From positions 1,612,001 through 1,676,000 of the forward strand of contig NZ_JAPEPO010000001.1 in NCBI RefSeq assembly GCF_026340095.1: a DNA stretch of 64,000 bases, given 5' to 3'. The translations under genes and the position numbers were made by a program. The stretch is from Streptomyces sp. NBC_01446. Its GTDB lineage: Bacteria; Actinomycetota; Actinomycetes; Streptomycetales; Streptomycetaceae. Below are positions 1 to 8,236 of this stretch, piece after piece (position 1 is the stretch's first letter; each line of letters starts with the position of its first letter). The notes beneath the pieces are model-generated. The model was not told the origin of the DNA. It did not search any database and saw nothing but the letters and a program-made list of their open reading frames with translations.

Positions 1-2
1 AG

Positions 3-944
3 CAGATCCTCATCACCTCGGGCGCCCAGCAGGCGGTGTCGCTCACCCTGGGGCTCCTCGCGAGGGCGGGCGACCGCGTCCTGGTCGAGAACCCGTCGTA
101 CCCGAACGCCCTGGACGCGCTGAACAGGGGCGGGATGCGGGCCACACCGGTGCCGGTCACGGACGGCGGCTGGGACACGGACCTGTTCGAGTCGGCGCTG
201 CGGCAGACCGCGCCACGGCTCGCCTATCTGATCCCGGACTTCCACAACCCGACCGGGCGGCTGATGCCACGCGAGCAGCGGGTGCGGCTCCTCGATGTGG
301 CGCGGGCGACGGGGACCTGGCTGGTCGTGGACGAGACGGTCGCCGACATCGCGCTGGACGTGCCGGCGCCCGCGCCGTTCGCCTCGCTGGCCCCGCACGG
401 CGCGGGCGAACAGGTCGTCACTGTCGGCTCGTTGAGCAAGACCCACTGGGGCGGCCTGCGCATCGGCTGGGTGCGGGCCGGGTCGCGGCTCATCACGGAA
501 CTGGCCACGGCACGGGTGCCGTTCGACATGTCGGGTTCCGTGCTCGACCAGCTCGTCGCGCTGCGGCTGCTCGACCGGATGGACGAGGTCCTGAGCGAGC
601 GCCTGCCGCGGATGCGGGCCCAGCGGGACGCGCTCGCCGAGGACCTGGCGCGTGAACTTCCGGAGTGGCGCTGGCAGTTGCCGCCCGGCGGCCTGTCGCT
701 CTGGATCGACCTCGGCCGCCCGATCGCCTCCGCTCTCGCCCGGGCCGCGCTGCGGCACGGGGTGCGCATCGAGGGCGGCTCCCGCTTCGGCGCGGACCCG
801 GGCACGCACGAGCACCGGCTGCGCTTTCCGTACACCCAGCCGCCCGAGGTCGCCAGGGAGGCGGTGCGCCGCCTGGCGCAGACGCTCGCGGACGGCCTCG
901 GCACGACGGGTGACGAGCCGGGCCGGCCCCACTGGGTGGCGTGA
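3..944 (+). CDS. MocR/PdxR-type regulator, aminotransferase domain (5' end outside window)
   Basis: The frame is open from the first bases, so the N-terminus, expected to hold a GntR-type winged helix, lies outside the window. The visible 313 residues are a fold-type I PLP aminotransferase domain. It begins ITSGAQQAVSL, continues with NPSYPN and PDFHNPTGR, and carries the PLP-lysine motif SLSKTHWGGLRIGW. The leading ITSGAQQA segment and Trp after the lysine motif are typical of MocR regulators, which use PLP as an effector domain rather than as a metabolic catalyst. The regulated gene cannot be told from this piece. It converges on the next small gene. Confidence 0.8.
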   Translation, partial: QILITSGAQQAVSLTLGLLARAGDRVLVENPSYPNALDALNRGGMRATPVPVTDGGWDTDLFESALRQTAPRLAYLIPDFHNPTGRLMPREQRVRLLDVARATGTWLVVDETVADIALDVPAPAPFASLAPHGAGEQVVTVGSLSKTHWGGLRIGWVRAGSRLITELATARVPFDMSGSVLDQLVALRLLDRMDEVLSERLPRMRAQRDALAEDLARELPEWRWQLPPGGLSLWIDLGRPIASALARAALRHGVRIEGGSRFGADPGTHEHRLRFPYTQPPEVAREAVRRLAQTLADGLGTTGDEPGRPHWVA

Positions 945-979
945 CGCCGGGCCGAGGGGCCGCCAACTCGCTTACGAGG

Positions 980-1294
980 TCAGTACAGTGGCGGCCCGCC
1001 GAACAGCTCCACCGCTTTGCGCACGTCCCCGAGGCCCTTCGCCAGGGCGCTGACCGAGCCGATCGCGCCCGCGATGAGCAGCAGGGAGCGGCGCAGGCGC
1101 GGGATCTCGGGGAGACCCCCGGCGGCCATCGCGTCCAGGGCGGCCAGTTCGTCCTCGGCGACCCCCCGGTCGGGGAACTCGGCCGGATGGGCGGCCAGTT
1201 CACGGCGCAGCCTGGACACCGCGGCGCGTAACTCCGTCACCCGCGGATCCTCTTCGCTGACCGCCACCAGCTTCTGCCCCACGCTCCGCAACAC
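980..1294 (-). CDS. Small DUF5955-like hypothetical protein
   Basis: A 104-residue acidic/helical protein with a conserved-looking core (DPRVTELRAAVSRLRRELAA, then PEIPRLRRSLLLIAGAIGS). It resembles the uncharacterised Streptomyces family I know as DUF5955; function is unknown. I start it at the GTG at 1294 because a strong GGGGGGAG lies just upstream on the minus strand. The longer open frame to 1423 has a low-complexity Arg-rich extension that looks non-coding. It converges on the MocR gene and diverges from the nucleotidyltransferase. Confidence 0.6.
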   Translation of the reverse strand: MLRSVGQKLVAVSEEDPRVTELRAAVSRLRRELAAHPAEFPDRGVAEDELAALDAMAAGGLPEIPRLRRSLLLIAGAIGSVSALAKGLGDVRKAVELFGGPPLY

Positions 1295-1518
1295 AGTTCT
1301 CCCCCCTCGCACGCCTTTGTGCGACCGCGCACGTGCGCGTTCCGCACGTCCGACGCCTTCCGCGACCCCGGCGGGGCGTTGGCCGGACTCGCCGCATCGG
1401 GGTCGCCGGCCAGTAAACGCCACTTTCTGCCGCGCCCGCCACCGTGCCGACCGAATTCCGGCCTCACGAGTGTCCCGGCGGTCGGCGCGCGGGGCACCCG
1501 GTGAGGTATCCAGGCTTC

Positions 1519-2124
1519 ATGACACACGCAACGGATGACGCTCCGGTGACCGGACTGCTGCTCGCGGCGGGCGGCGGGCGCAGGCTCGGCGGGCGGCCGA
1601 AGGCGCTCCTGACGCACCGCGGGCGCCCCCTGGTGGAGCACGCGGTGGCGGTGCTGCGCGCGGGCGGCTGCGAGCGCGTCCACGTCGTTCTCGGCGCCGC
1701 CGCCGACGACGTACGGGCGCGGGCGGACCTCACGGGGTGCGTGCTCGTGGAGAACCCGGCGTGGGAGGAGGGCATGGGGTCGTCGCTGCGGGCGGGCCTC
1801 GGCTCGCTCGCCGGGACGGGGGCGTCGGCCGCGCTCGTACTCCTTGTGGACCAACCGGGCGTCGGGGCGCCGGCGGTGGCTCGGGTCCGGGCCGCGTACC
1901 GGTCGGCGGAGTCCCTCGCGGCGGCCGCGTACGACGGGGAACGCGGGCATCCGGTCCTGTTCGGGGCGGAGCACTGGCCGGGGATCGTGGCGAGCGCGGC
2001 CGGGGACCGCGGGGCGCGCGCCTACCTGAAGGAGCACGCCTCGGAGCTCACGCTCGTGGAGTGCGGCGATGTGGCCGATGACTACGACATCGACACCGAG
2101 GCCGACCTCAAGCACCTTGAATGA
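1519..2124 (+). CDS. MobA/MocA-like nucleotidyltransferase
   Basis: A 201-residue NTP_transf_3 protein. The N-terminus has the nucleotide-binding signature LLLAAGGGRRLGGRPKALL, followed by a metal-binding LLVDQPG motif about residue 110 and GHPVLFG. These are features of molybdenum-cofactor cytidylyltransferases (MocA) and relatives that attach CMP or GMP to molybdopterin. A MocA role would fit the purine-catabolic setting, where xanthine dehydrogenase needs the cofactor, but no dehydrogenase gene is visible, so substrate is inference. The ATG at 1519 is chosen because the family signature starts about 12 residues later; GTGAGG upstream is a weak ribosome site. Confidence 0.75.
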   Translation: MTHATDDAPVTGLLLAAGGGRRLGGRPKALLTHRGRPLVEHAVAVLRAGGCERVHVVLGAAADDVRARADLTGCVLVENPAWEEGMGSSLRAGLGSLAGTGASAALVLLVDQPGVGAPAVARVRAAYRSAESLAAAAYDGERGHPVLFGAEHWPGIVASAAGDRGARAYLKEHASELTLVECGDVADDYDIDTEADLKHLE

Positions 2125-2221
2125 GTGGTGAGTGAGGCACATGAACGGGGCGTGAGGAGCCTGGCACCGAGCGCCACGTTATGTCGTCCCGAAGAATCTC
2201 GACATCAACAAACCATTGAAC

Positions 2222-2257
2222 TTCCACAATGAGGAAACTAGTATCCACTGTTCAGAA
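2222..2257. promoter_or_regulatory. Tandem TTCC-N7-GGAA operator upstream of aceB
   Basis: Site 1 is TTCCACAATGAGGAA (2222-2236). Site 2, ATCCACTGTTCAGAA (2243-2257), is a degenerate copy. Centres are 2229 and 2250, exactly 21 bp apart, so they fall on the same DNA face. The same arrangement lies upstream of hyi and gcl. An IclR-family regulator such as AllR, reported to control allantoin/glyoxylate genes in S. coelicolor, is the likely ligand; that assignment is inference. Confidence 0.65.
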
Positions 2258-2351
2258 GGGCCGGTCCCCCCGCGCGGGGTCCGTAGTCGTGTCCCGGCGC
2301 CCACGGCACTCGGTGCCGCCCGCGCCCGTTCGCTGAAGGAAGTGACAGCTC

Positions 2352-3986
2352 ATGTCCGCACCAGCGCCGTCCCCGCTGGCCATCGTCGACGCAGAGCCCC
2401 TGCCCAGGCAGGAAGAGGTGCTCACGGACGCGGCCCTCGCCTTCGTGGCCGAGCTGCACCGGCTGTTCACGCCCCGGCGTGACGAGCTCCTCACCCGCCG
2501 CGCGGAGCGTCGCGCCGAGATCGCCCGCACCTCCACGCTCGACTTCCTCCCGGAGACCGCTCATATCCGCGAGGACACCACCTGGCGCGTCGCGCCCGCG
2601 CCGGCCGCGCTGAACGACCGCCGCGTCGAGATCACCGGTCCCACCGACCGCAAGATGACCATCAACGCCCTCAACTCGGGCGCCAAGGTCTGGCTCGCGG
2701 ACTTCGAGGACGCCTCGGCCCCCACCTGGGAGAACGTCGTCCTGGGCCAGGTCAACCTGGTCGACGCCTACACACGCACCATCGACTTCACGGACGAGCG
2801 CACCGGCAAGTCGTACGCCCTCAAGGGCAACGACGAACTCGCGACCGTCGTGATGCGCCCGCGCGGCTGGCACCTGGACGAGCGCCACCTGAAGGACGAG
2901 GCCGGCCGCCCCGTTCCCGGCGCGCTCGTCGACTTCGGCCTGTACTTCTTCCACAACGCCAAGCGTCTGATCGAGCTCGGCAAGGGCCCGTACTTCTACC
3001 TCCCGAAGACTGAGTCGCACCTGGAGGCCCGCCTCTGGAACGAGATCTTCGTCTTCGCGCAGGACTACGTCGGGATCCCGCAGGGCACCGTCCGCGCGAC
3101 CGTCCTGATCGAGACGATCACGGCCGCGTACGAGATGGACGAGATCCTCTACGAGCTCCGCGACCACGCCGCCGGCCTGAACGCGGGCCGCTGGGACTAC
3201 CTGTTCTCCATCGTCAAGAACTTCCGTGACGGCGGCGCCAAGTTCGTCCTGCCGGACCGCAACCTGATCACGATGACGGCCCCGTTCATGCGCGCCTACA
3301 CCGAACTCCTCGTCCGCACCTGCCACAAGCGGGGCGCGCACGCGATCGGCGGCATGGCGGCGTTCATCCCGTCGCGGCGCGACGCCGAGGTCAACAAGGT
3401 CGCGTTCGAGAAGGTCAAGAACGACAAGGACCGCGAGGCCGGCGACGGCTTCGACGGCTCGTGGGTCGCCCACCCCGACCTGGTCCCGATCGCGATGGCG
3501 TCCTTCGACGCGGTCCTCGGCGACAAGCCGAACCAGAAGGAGCGCCTGCGCGAGGACGTGTCCGTCGCGCCCGGCGACCTGATCGCGATCGACTCCCTCG
3601 ACGCCCGGCCCACCTACGACGGCCTGGTCAACGCCGTCCAGGTCGGCATCCGCTACATCGAGGCGTGGCTGCGCGGCCTCGGCGCCGTCGCCATCTTCAA
3701 CCTGATGGAGGACGCGGCCACCGCCGAGATCTCCCGCTCGCAGATCTGGCAGTGGATCAACGCCGGTGTCGTCTTCGAGGGCGGCGAGCACTCCGGCACG
3801 ACCGTCACAGCCGACCTGGCCCGTGAGGTCGCGGCCCAGGAGCTCGCGAACATCAAGGCCGAGATCGGCGAGGAGGCCTTCGCGGCCGGCAAGTGGCAGC
3901 AGGCCCACGACCTCCTCCTCCAGGTCTCCCTGGACGCGGACTACGCGGACTTCCTGACGCTGCCCGCGTACGAGCAGCTCCGCTGA
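2352..3986 (+). CDS. aceB: Malate synthase A
   Basis: A 544-residue cytoplasmic malate synthase of normal isoform A length. It condenses glyoxylate with acetyl-CoA to malate. Recognisable segments are PTDRKMTINALNSGAKVWLADFEDA, the catalytic-barrel segment with GPYFYLPKTESHLEARLWN, TVRATVLIETITAAYEMDEI, and GRWDYLFSIVKNF (each a family signature). The ATG follows AAGGAAGTGACAGCTC. It stands alone with its own promoter region holding the tandem operator and ends in a strong hairpin. Because the same operator controls gcl and hyi in the far part of the window, its main job here is probably to dispose of glyoxylate from purine degradation. Confidence 0.96.
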   Translation: MSAPAPSPLAIVDAEPLPRQEEVLTDAALAFVAELHRLFTPRRDELLTRRAERRAEIARTSTLDFLPETAHIREDTTWRVAPAPAALNDRRVEITGPTDRKMTINALNSGAKVWLADFEDASAPTWENVVLGQVNLVDAYTRTIDFTDERTGKSYALKGNDELATVVMRPRGWHLDERHLKDEAGRPVPGALVDFGLYFFHNAKRLIELGKGPYFYLPKTESHLEARLWNEIFVFAQDYVGIPQGTVRATVLIETITAAYEMDEILYELRDHAAGLNAGRWDYLFSIVKNFRDGGAKFVLPDRNLITMTAPFMRAYTELLVRTCHKRGAHAIGGMAAFIPSRRDAEVNKVAFEKVKNDKDREAGDGFDGSWVAHPDLVPIAMASFDAVLGDKPNQKERLREDVSVAPGDLIAIDSLDARPTYDGLVNAVQVGIRYIEAWLRGLGAVAIFNLMEDAATAEISRSQIWQWINAGVVFEGGEHSGTTVTADLAREVAAQELANIKAEIGEEAFAAGKWQQAHDLLLQVSLDADYADFLTLPAYEQLR

Positions 3987-4000
3987 TCGACCGCACCATG

Positions 4001-4037
4001 GCCCCCGGCACCGCACAGCGCCGGGGGCTTTGTGTTT
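4001..4037 (+). terminator. Rho-independent terminator of aceB
   Basis: Perfect 9-bp stem GCCCCCGGC (4001-4009) / GCCGGGGGC (4020-4028) followed by a T-rich run TTTGTGTTTT, 14 bases after the aceB stop. Confidence 0.9.
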
Positions 4038-4124
4038 TCGTCCGCGCGGCCCCGGTGGGGGGCTGGTCGCGCGGTTCCCCCGCGCCCCTGAAGGCATGCG
4101 CTGCGCGCAGCCTTCATCGGGCGG

Positions 4125-5039
4125 TCAGCCGAGGTGGACGGACCAGTCCTGTTCGGCGGCCGGTTTGCCGTGCAGGTCGGGGACCCGCTTGAGCCAGTCG
4201 GGGCGGCCCTTCTCCGTGTCGGCGGCGCGGCGCGCGTCGGCGGCCGCGAGTTGGTCGCGCGACGGGAAGTCCCTCGGCAGCCAGGCGGCGGAGGTACGGG
4301 CGCGGGCCGCGAGGTAGGAGACGTATGCCTCGCGGACCTCGTCGGGCGAGGTGAAGCCCGGCTCGTCGGTCAGCCACGCGTCGGGCACGAGAGCGGTGAT
4401 CTCGCGGAGCATCTCCTCGGTGACGAGGGGGGCCAGCTCCGCGTCGGCGGCCGCCGTGTCGGGCCCGTAGGCGCCGAGGGCGTGATGGCGGAAGTCGTAC
4501 GCCTTGTCGGGCGCGGACGCGTCCCAGCGGTGGTGGAAGATCAGGGCCGCGCCGTGGTCGATCAGCCACAGCTTCGGCTCCTGGATGCCGAAGGTGGGCC
4601 AGATCATCAGGTTCGAACTGTGGATCGTGCGGTCCACGTTGACCGTGAGGGAGTCGAGCCACACGATCTTCCCGGCCTCCAGCGGGTCGACCGTGAAGGC
4701 GGCGGCGACCTCGGGCGTGAAGTCCTTCGCGCCCGGCAGGAAGTCCATCCCGAGGTTGAGCCCGTCGCTCGCGCGCAGCAGGTCCTGGACCTCCTGGTGC
4801 GGCTCGTGGGCAGCCACCTCGGGGTCGAAGTGCGTGAGGACCAGCTCGGGGAAGCGCAGGCCGAGACGTCGCGCGAGCTCACCGACGACGATCTCCGCGA
4901 CGAGTGCCTTGCGGCCCTGCGCGGAGCCGGTGAACTTCACGACGTAAACACCCAAGTCATCCGCCTCGACCAAACCAGGCAGAGACCCGCCCTCCCGAAG
5001 GGGCATGACATAGCGGGTCACAGTTACTTCCGTGAGCAT
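4125..5039 (-). CDS. HipA-like kinase, intact copy with exchanged N-terminus
   Basis: A 304-residue protein of the HipA-like kinase family common in Streptomyces (not the HipBA toxin with its antitoxin). Kinase-like landmarks are VYVVKFTGSAQGRKALVAE (lysine loop), WLDSLTVNVDRT...SNLM (catalytic loop) and LWLIDHGAAL (metal loop). Substrate is unknown. The first ~32 codons lie beyond a 12-bp core repeated at 28911. They encode a diverged version (about 26 of 35 residues shared, counting the core-coded ones) of the stranded fragment at 28890-29015 and look less GC-rich than the gene body. I infer that the integrated element replaced the N-terminus and promoter, leaving a functional hybrid gene. 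No antitoxin-like partner is adjacent. Confidence 0.8.
   Translation of the reverse strand: MLTEVTVTRYVMPLREGGSLPGLVEADDLGVYVVKFTGSAQGRKALVAEIVVGELARRLGLRFPELVLTHFDPEVAAHEPHQEVQDLLRASDGLNLGMDFLPGAKDFTPEVAAAFTVDPLEAGKIVWLDSLTVNVDRTIHSSNLMIWPTFGIQEPKLWLIDHGAALIFHHRWDASAPDKAYDFRHHALGAYGPDTAAADAELAPLVTEEMLREITALVPDAWLTDEPGFTSPDEVREAYVSYLAARARTSAAWLPRDFPSRDQLAAADARRAADTEKGRPDWLKRVPDLHGKPAAEQDWSVHLG
4935..4946. repeat. Putative attL core (12 bp)
   Basis: CTTCACGACGTA, coding (minus strand) for Tyr-Val-Val-Lys of the HipA-like kinase, is repeated exactly at 28911-28922. Downstream of the core the two copies continue as diverged homologues; on the other side they are unrelated, as expected for a site-specific crossover. 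Confidence 0.65.
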
Positions 5040-5128
5040 TTTCCCAGGCTATACGGCCGACAGGGCCCGGTACCCCGAGGTACGCCCCGGGAGTTGCCTG
5101 CTACCTCACAAGTGGCCAACCGTTGACG

Positions 5129-5147
5129 CTGGGGAGTATCTGGGGAG
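5129..5147. repeat. Arm-type repeat pair R1
   Basis: Two copies of CTGGGGAG (5129-5136 and 5140-5147), starts 11 bp apart, near the left boundary. The same pair recurs at 5287, 18169 and twice at 28752-28800. The helical phasing suggests integrase arm sites. Confidence 0.55.
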
Positions 5148-5286
5148 TTTCCGCATGAAGATACCGAGATCATCTGCCACGACGCTATCGCGGCGAGCGA
5201 ACCACCCTCGCACAACGGTGCAATCTCGGGCTCTTGCCCCCCTCTGCACGCAGTCTCCTAGACCACACTGCGGGCCAAACTTGAAC

Positions 5287-5330
5287 CCGGGGAGAATCTG
5301 GGGAGTTTCAGCCAAGGCCGCCCGTGACGT
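5287..5330. repeat. Arm-type repeat R2, part of a 43-bp duplicated segment
   Basis: CCGGGGAG and CTGGGGAG at 11-bp pitch. The surrounding 43 bp (5288-5330) match 18170-18212 at 40 positions, so more than the short boxes is shared. The IS5 remnant begins within or just after it. Confidence 0.6.
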
Positions 5331-5748
5331 GGTCGCCGCGAACGTGCAGGACCGCGACGGCGGAAAGCGCCCGCTACTGTGGACCCGCCTCGACCATCCG
5401 AGCGTGCGGAAGATCTGGGCCGACCAGGGCTTCGCTGGCCGCCTGGTGGACTGGGCCACCCAGATCCTCGGCCGCGAGCTGGAGATTGTCCGCAAGGACC
5501 CTGGCCAGCGAGGCTTCCAAGTGCAACCGAAGCGGTGGGCAATCGAACGTTCGCTGTCGTGGATCATCGCCAACCGACGCCTGGCCCGTGACTACGAGAC
5601 AAGCCCGGCGCATTCGGAGACCATGGTCCGCTGGGCGATGATCGGCATCATGGTCCGTCGACTCACCCGCCGTGGACCAGCGAAACGGTCTGGACCTCGG
5701 CCCCTCGACCTGACTGCTACTGGTCCGGGCCAGCCAGCGTTTCGATAG
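5320..5748 (+). pseudogene. IS5-family transposase, C-terminal remnant
   Basis: The frame carries the C-terminal part of an IS5/DDE transposase: VQDRDGGKRPLL, WADQGFAGRLVDWA (second Asp region), GFQVQPKRWAIERSLSWI (catalytic Glu region) and RLARDYETSPAHSETMVRWAMIGIM. The N-terminal half, including the first catalytic Asp, is missing, and the frame runs straight out of the R2 repeat. The last ~25 residues look like read-through. It overlaps the 3' end of the next, oppositely oriented gene by 32 bp. Not functional. Confidence 0.85.
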
Positions 5749-6265
5749 CCAGAGGCGGACAGTTCTCCTCTTCCCGGGTGAGGTTCGCCAGCTGTTCCGA
5801 CGGCTCGGCTCCGTCCCGGACGGCCATGACGTAGGTCCTTGCCTCCTGCAGGCTCAAGCGCGGGGCTTGCTTTCGGAGGTGGCTCATCGCGGCCACAACC
5901 CCGGCGGAGTTCACGAGTGCGCGGACAGAGGCGGCCAGCGGGTCAGGCGCCCTGACGCCCTTGATCTGCCGGAGGTAGAGCTCCTCCCAGTCCTCGGCTA
6001 TCCACGTGGTGGCGGGGACGTGGTGGATGCTCCCGTCGTGCCGGTCCACCAGGTAAGGGCCACTGCCAACGAGGTTGTCGCGCGGATCACGGGTGCGGGC
6101 GTACTCCGCCGAGTTCCAGAAGACGAGCCAGCCGACCGCGTGCTCCTCCACGTCGCAGACGACCAGCTCACGGACCGGCCCCGCCCATGTCAGCCGCTCT
6201 GCGGCCAACAGCGACTCGACGAGCTCGACGGCGCGTTCCTTGGAGATCACGTCCTCATCATTCAC
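5717..6265 (-). CDS. YrhB/Imm35-like immunity-type protein
   Basis: 182 residues. Residues ~10-95 match the YrhB/immunity protein 35 pattern: AVELVESLL, a strand pair, GWLVFWNSAEYARTRDP, LVGSGPYLVDRHDGSIHHVPATTW. The C-terminal part has LRKQAPRLSLQEARTYVMAV, which resembles the ribosomal L7/L12-type C-terminal helix pair. The family is associated with polymorphic-toxin immunity, but no toxin gene is adjacent, so an orphan immunity role is inference. It starts with GTG overlapping the stop of the upstream membrane protein gene by four bases, implying translational coupling. Confidence 0.65.
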   Translation of the reverse strand: MNDEDVISKERAVELVESLLAAERLTWAGPVRELVVCDVEEHAVGWLVFWNSAEYARTRDPRDNLVGSGPYLVDRHDGSIHHVPATTWIAEDWEELYLRQIKGVRAPDPLAASVRALVNSAGVVAAMSHLRKQAPRLSLQEARTYVMAVRDGAEPSEQLANLTREEENCPPLAIETLAGPDQ

Positions 6266-6687
6266 GACAGGTCAACCAGGTTTCCGATCACGCTGGCGTT
6301 GCGCGCTGAGATCTCAAACGTGGTCTGACGTTCGTTGATGGCAGGGAACGCGCGCAGGAGGGAGGCAGCAGTGACGTACGCGTTGCGGCAGACCTGTTCC
6401 TCTGCGGATGGGGCCGACACGACCGCAGGGTCGATGTGGATGCGCTTGGCCAGGGCCGCCCATACGCAGACGATCACTAGCACGATTCCGACCACAACGG
6501 CGATGTGTGCGCCCACGAGCAAAGTGCCCAGCACCATACCGAGATAGGCCAGCATCGTTCCGAGTCCACGCCCACCCGGCATTCGCGCCAGATGACGGCC
6601 GACAGATAGGAGACGCCCACGGCGAGCGCCCGAACGGCAGCGGGTCGTGAGACTGCCACCTCGGTCCGTTCCCGCCGAGTTCGGCAC
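6262..6687 (-). CDS. Small membrane protein coupled to the Imm35-like gene
   Basis: Not recognised. The open frame codes 141 residues with one long or two short membrane segments (MLAYLGMVLGTLLVGAHIAV and VVGIVLVIVCVWAALA) and a soluble C-terminal ~60 residues ending GNLVDLS. The Arg-rich first 35 residues look doubtful; an internal start near the MPGGRGLGTM stretch is possible. Its stop overlaps the next start (GTGA), so both are probably one transcript. The 3'-to-5' order is membrane protein then Imm35-like. Confidence 0.5.
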   Translation of the reverse strand: MPNSAGTDRGGSLTTRCRSGARRGRLLSVGRHLARMPGGRGLGTMLAYLGMVLGTLLVGAHIAVVVGIVLVIVCVWAALAKRIHIDPAVVSAPSAEEQVCRNAYVTAASLLRAFPAINERQTTFEISARNASVIGNLVDLS

Positions 6688-6736
6688 CTAGCTGCTGACC
6701 TTGATGCACCCCTCGACGGATCACGGACAGTGACAG

Positions 6737-6848
6737 TCAGGGGGCGAGGACGCCGCCGAGTCGTGCCCCGGTGACGGTGCCGAGCAGGGTCTTGCCGTTG
6801 TACGTAGCCGAACTCAGGCCCAGGCCGGTGCTGCCCGAGGGGACTTGA
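6737..6848 (-). pseudogene. FG-GAP protein 3' fragment cut off by IS200/IS605
   Basis: Reading the minus strand gives PSGSTGLGLSS, then KTLLGTVTGARLGGVLAP and a stop, the usual C-terminus of Streptomyces FG-GAP proteins (compare GSHIGDVLAP ending the gene at 11925). It joins in frame to the interrupted PGRP-FG-GAP gene whose break lies at ~8764, on the other side of the IS. It is therefore the missing last ~36 codons of that gene. Confidence 0.85.
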
Positions 6849-6990
6849 AGTGCTCTCCTCCCTTCGCAGGCTCAGGAAGGAGATTCCTGCTTACCTTGCG
6901 GCAGCGGGCTTGACGCCACGGGTGCGCCTGACGACTGCCCTCCCGGCAGCCGGGATCGTCACGAGGCCGATCCGGTACAGGTGCAAGACG
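6849..6990 (-). ncRNA. Candidate omega (re)RNA of the IS200/IS605 tnpB
   Basis: TnpB nucleases use an RNA transcribed across the 3' end of tnpB and the element's right end, with the guide read from the flanking DNA. Here the region contains a GGAAGGAGATTCCTGC-type hairpin. The predicted guide would start at the FG-GAP fragment immediately beyond 6849. Position is inferred from family knowledge, not from a match to a known RNA. Confidence 0.4.
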
Positions 6991-8219
6991 TTCCGGGCCG
7001 CGTTCCAGTCGGCATTCGCCGACCATCCGCAGTCCGGGTTCTTGCATACGAACGTGGCCTGGTCTTCGCGGCTGCCGGGCGTGATGAATCCGCACGCGGA
7101 GCAGCGCAGGGAGGTGTTCGGGGCGGGGACCTTGACCAGGGTTCCGCCGTTTCGGGCGGTTTTGTACGTCAGCAGTGTCACGGTGCGGCCCCACGCCTCT
7201 TGGCTGATGGAACGGTTCAGGCCGGACTTCTGCGCGACGTTCTTCCCCGGGTTCTCGATGGTTCCCTTGGCGGACTTGACCATGTTCGTGATCTGCAACT
7301 GCTCCACCACGACCGTGCCGTACTGCTTGGCGATGGCGGTGGTGGTCTTGTGCTGCCAGTCGGTTGCTCGGCGCGTGGCTCTTGCGCGGAGCTGCTTGAT
7401 CTGGTCGTAGGTGGCGTGCAGCCGGTTGGAGCTGCGCTCTTTCGGCTTGCGGAAGCTCTTGCGGTGCGCGGCGCGCTGTTCCAGGCGGAGCAGTTTGGCC
7501 TTCTCATCCGGGTTCAGCCACTTGTCCCGGTCGGCGGTGCCGTCCGGGAGTCGGGGCGGCCGGTCGTGGTCCTGGTGGTTGCCGTCGGACAGCGCAAGCG
7601 GCAGGTTCACCCCGGCGTCGATACCGACCTCGGGACCCTGGTGGGGCTCCGGCTTGGGCTCAAGGGTCTGGATACGGAAGGCGATGTGCCATCCGAGCCC
7701 GTCTTTGACCAGCCGTGCCCCGGTGATCCGGTTCTCCTTGTTGGCGAGCTTGCCGACGGGGAGATCCTTGGTCCAGCGGAACCGGACACGGCCCACCTTG
7801 GGGATGTTGACCATGCCCCACCGTCGGTGTACTCGCTTGATCTGCAAGTCCCGGCCCTGCGGGATGTCCACCGACAATGCCGTGCGGAAGCGGGCCTTGA
7901 AGTTCGGCTCGTCCGCACGCCCGTCCCAGCAGTTCCGCCACGCCTGGAAGTACGTCTTGAGTACCGCCTGCGCGGCCTGCGCGGGCAGCACCGCGTACCA
8001 GTCGATCTCCTTGCGGGCCTGCCGCAACGCCTGATCCATGCGCGTCAGAGCGCGCTGACACTTCGGCGTCATCTGCCACAGGTCGTGGAGCTGATTCCAC
8101 ATCGCGCGTGCCGCGTGCGCCTGGTCATCCATGAGCCGGACCTGTGCAGGCGTCAGCGCCAGCCGGGCGCGGTGCCCGAACTGCCGCTTCTCCCACACGA
8201 GTTCACCCATGACCATCAC
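6891..8219 (-). CDS. tnpB: TnpB RNA-guided nuclease (IS200/IS605)
   Basis: 442 residues, full length. The split RuvC nuclease has Asp201 (VGIDAGVN), Glu306 (VVVEQLQI) and Asp404 (ADWNAARN). A four-cysteine zinc ribbon is complete (Cys373, Cys376, Cys392, Cys397). TnpB is not needed for transposition. It cuts the empty donor site using the element-end RNA and so favours retention of the IS. Divergent from tnpA with an 18-bp start-to-start gap containing ACTACAGTTGGC. All catalytic residues are intact, so it is probably active. The start could also be the fourth residue, another Met. Confidence 0.93.
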   Translation of the reverse strand: MMVMGELVWEKRQFGHRARLALTPAQVRLMDDQAHAARAMWNQLHDLWQMTPKCQRALTRMDQALRQARKEIDWYAVLPAQAAQAVLKTYFQAWRNCWDGRADEPNFKARFRTALSVDIPQGRDLQIKRVHRRWGMVNIPKVGRVRFRWTKDLPVGKLANKENRITGARLVKDGLGWHIAFRIQTLEPKPEPHQGPEVGIDAGVNLPLALSDGNHQDHDRPPRLPDGTADRDKWLNPDEKAKLLRLEQRAAHRKSFRKPKERSSNRLHATYDQIKQLRARATRRATDWQHKTTTAIAKQYGTVVVEQLQITNMVKSAKGTIENPGKNVAQKSGLNRSISQEAWGRTVTLLTYKTARNGGTLVKVPAPNTSLRCSACGFITPGSREDQATFVCKNPDCGWSANADWNAARNVLHLYRIGLVTIPAAGRAVVRRTRGVKPAAAR

Positions 8220-8236
8220 CCTACTACAGTTGGCTT

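Noticed and set aside
2238..4097. Long minus-strand open frame opposite aceB
   Set aside because: Composition-driven shadow of a GC-rich gene; the plus-strand malate synthase has full family motifs.
4125..5039. HipBA-type toxin-antitoxin locus
   Set aside because: No HipB-like partner gene; the protein belongs to the antitoxin-less HipA-like kinase group.
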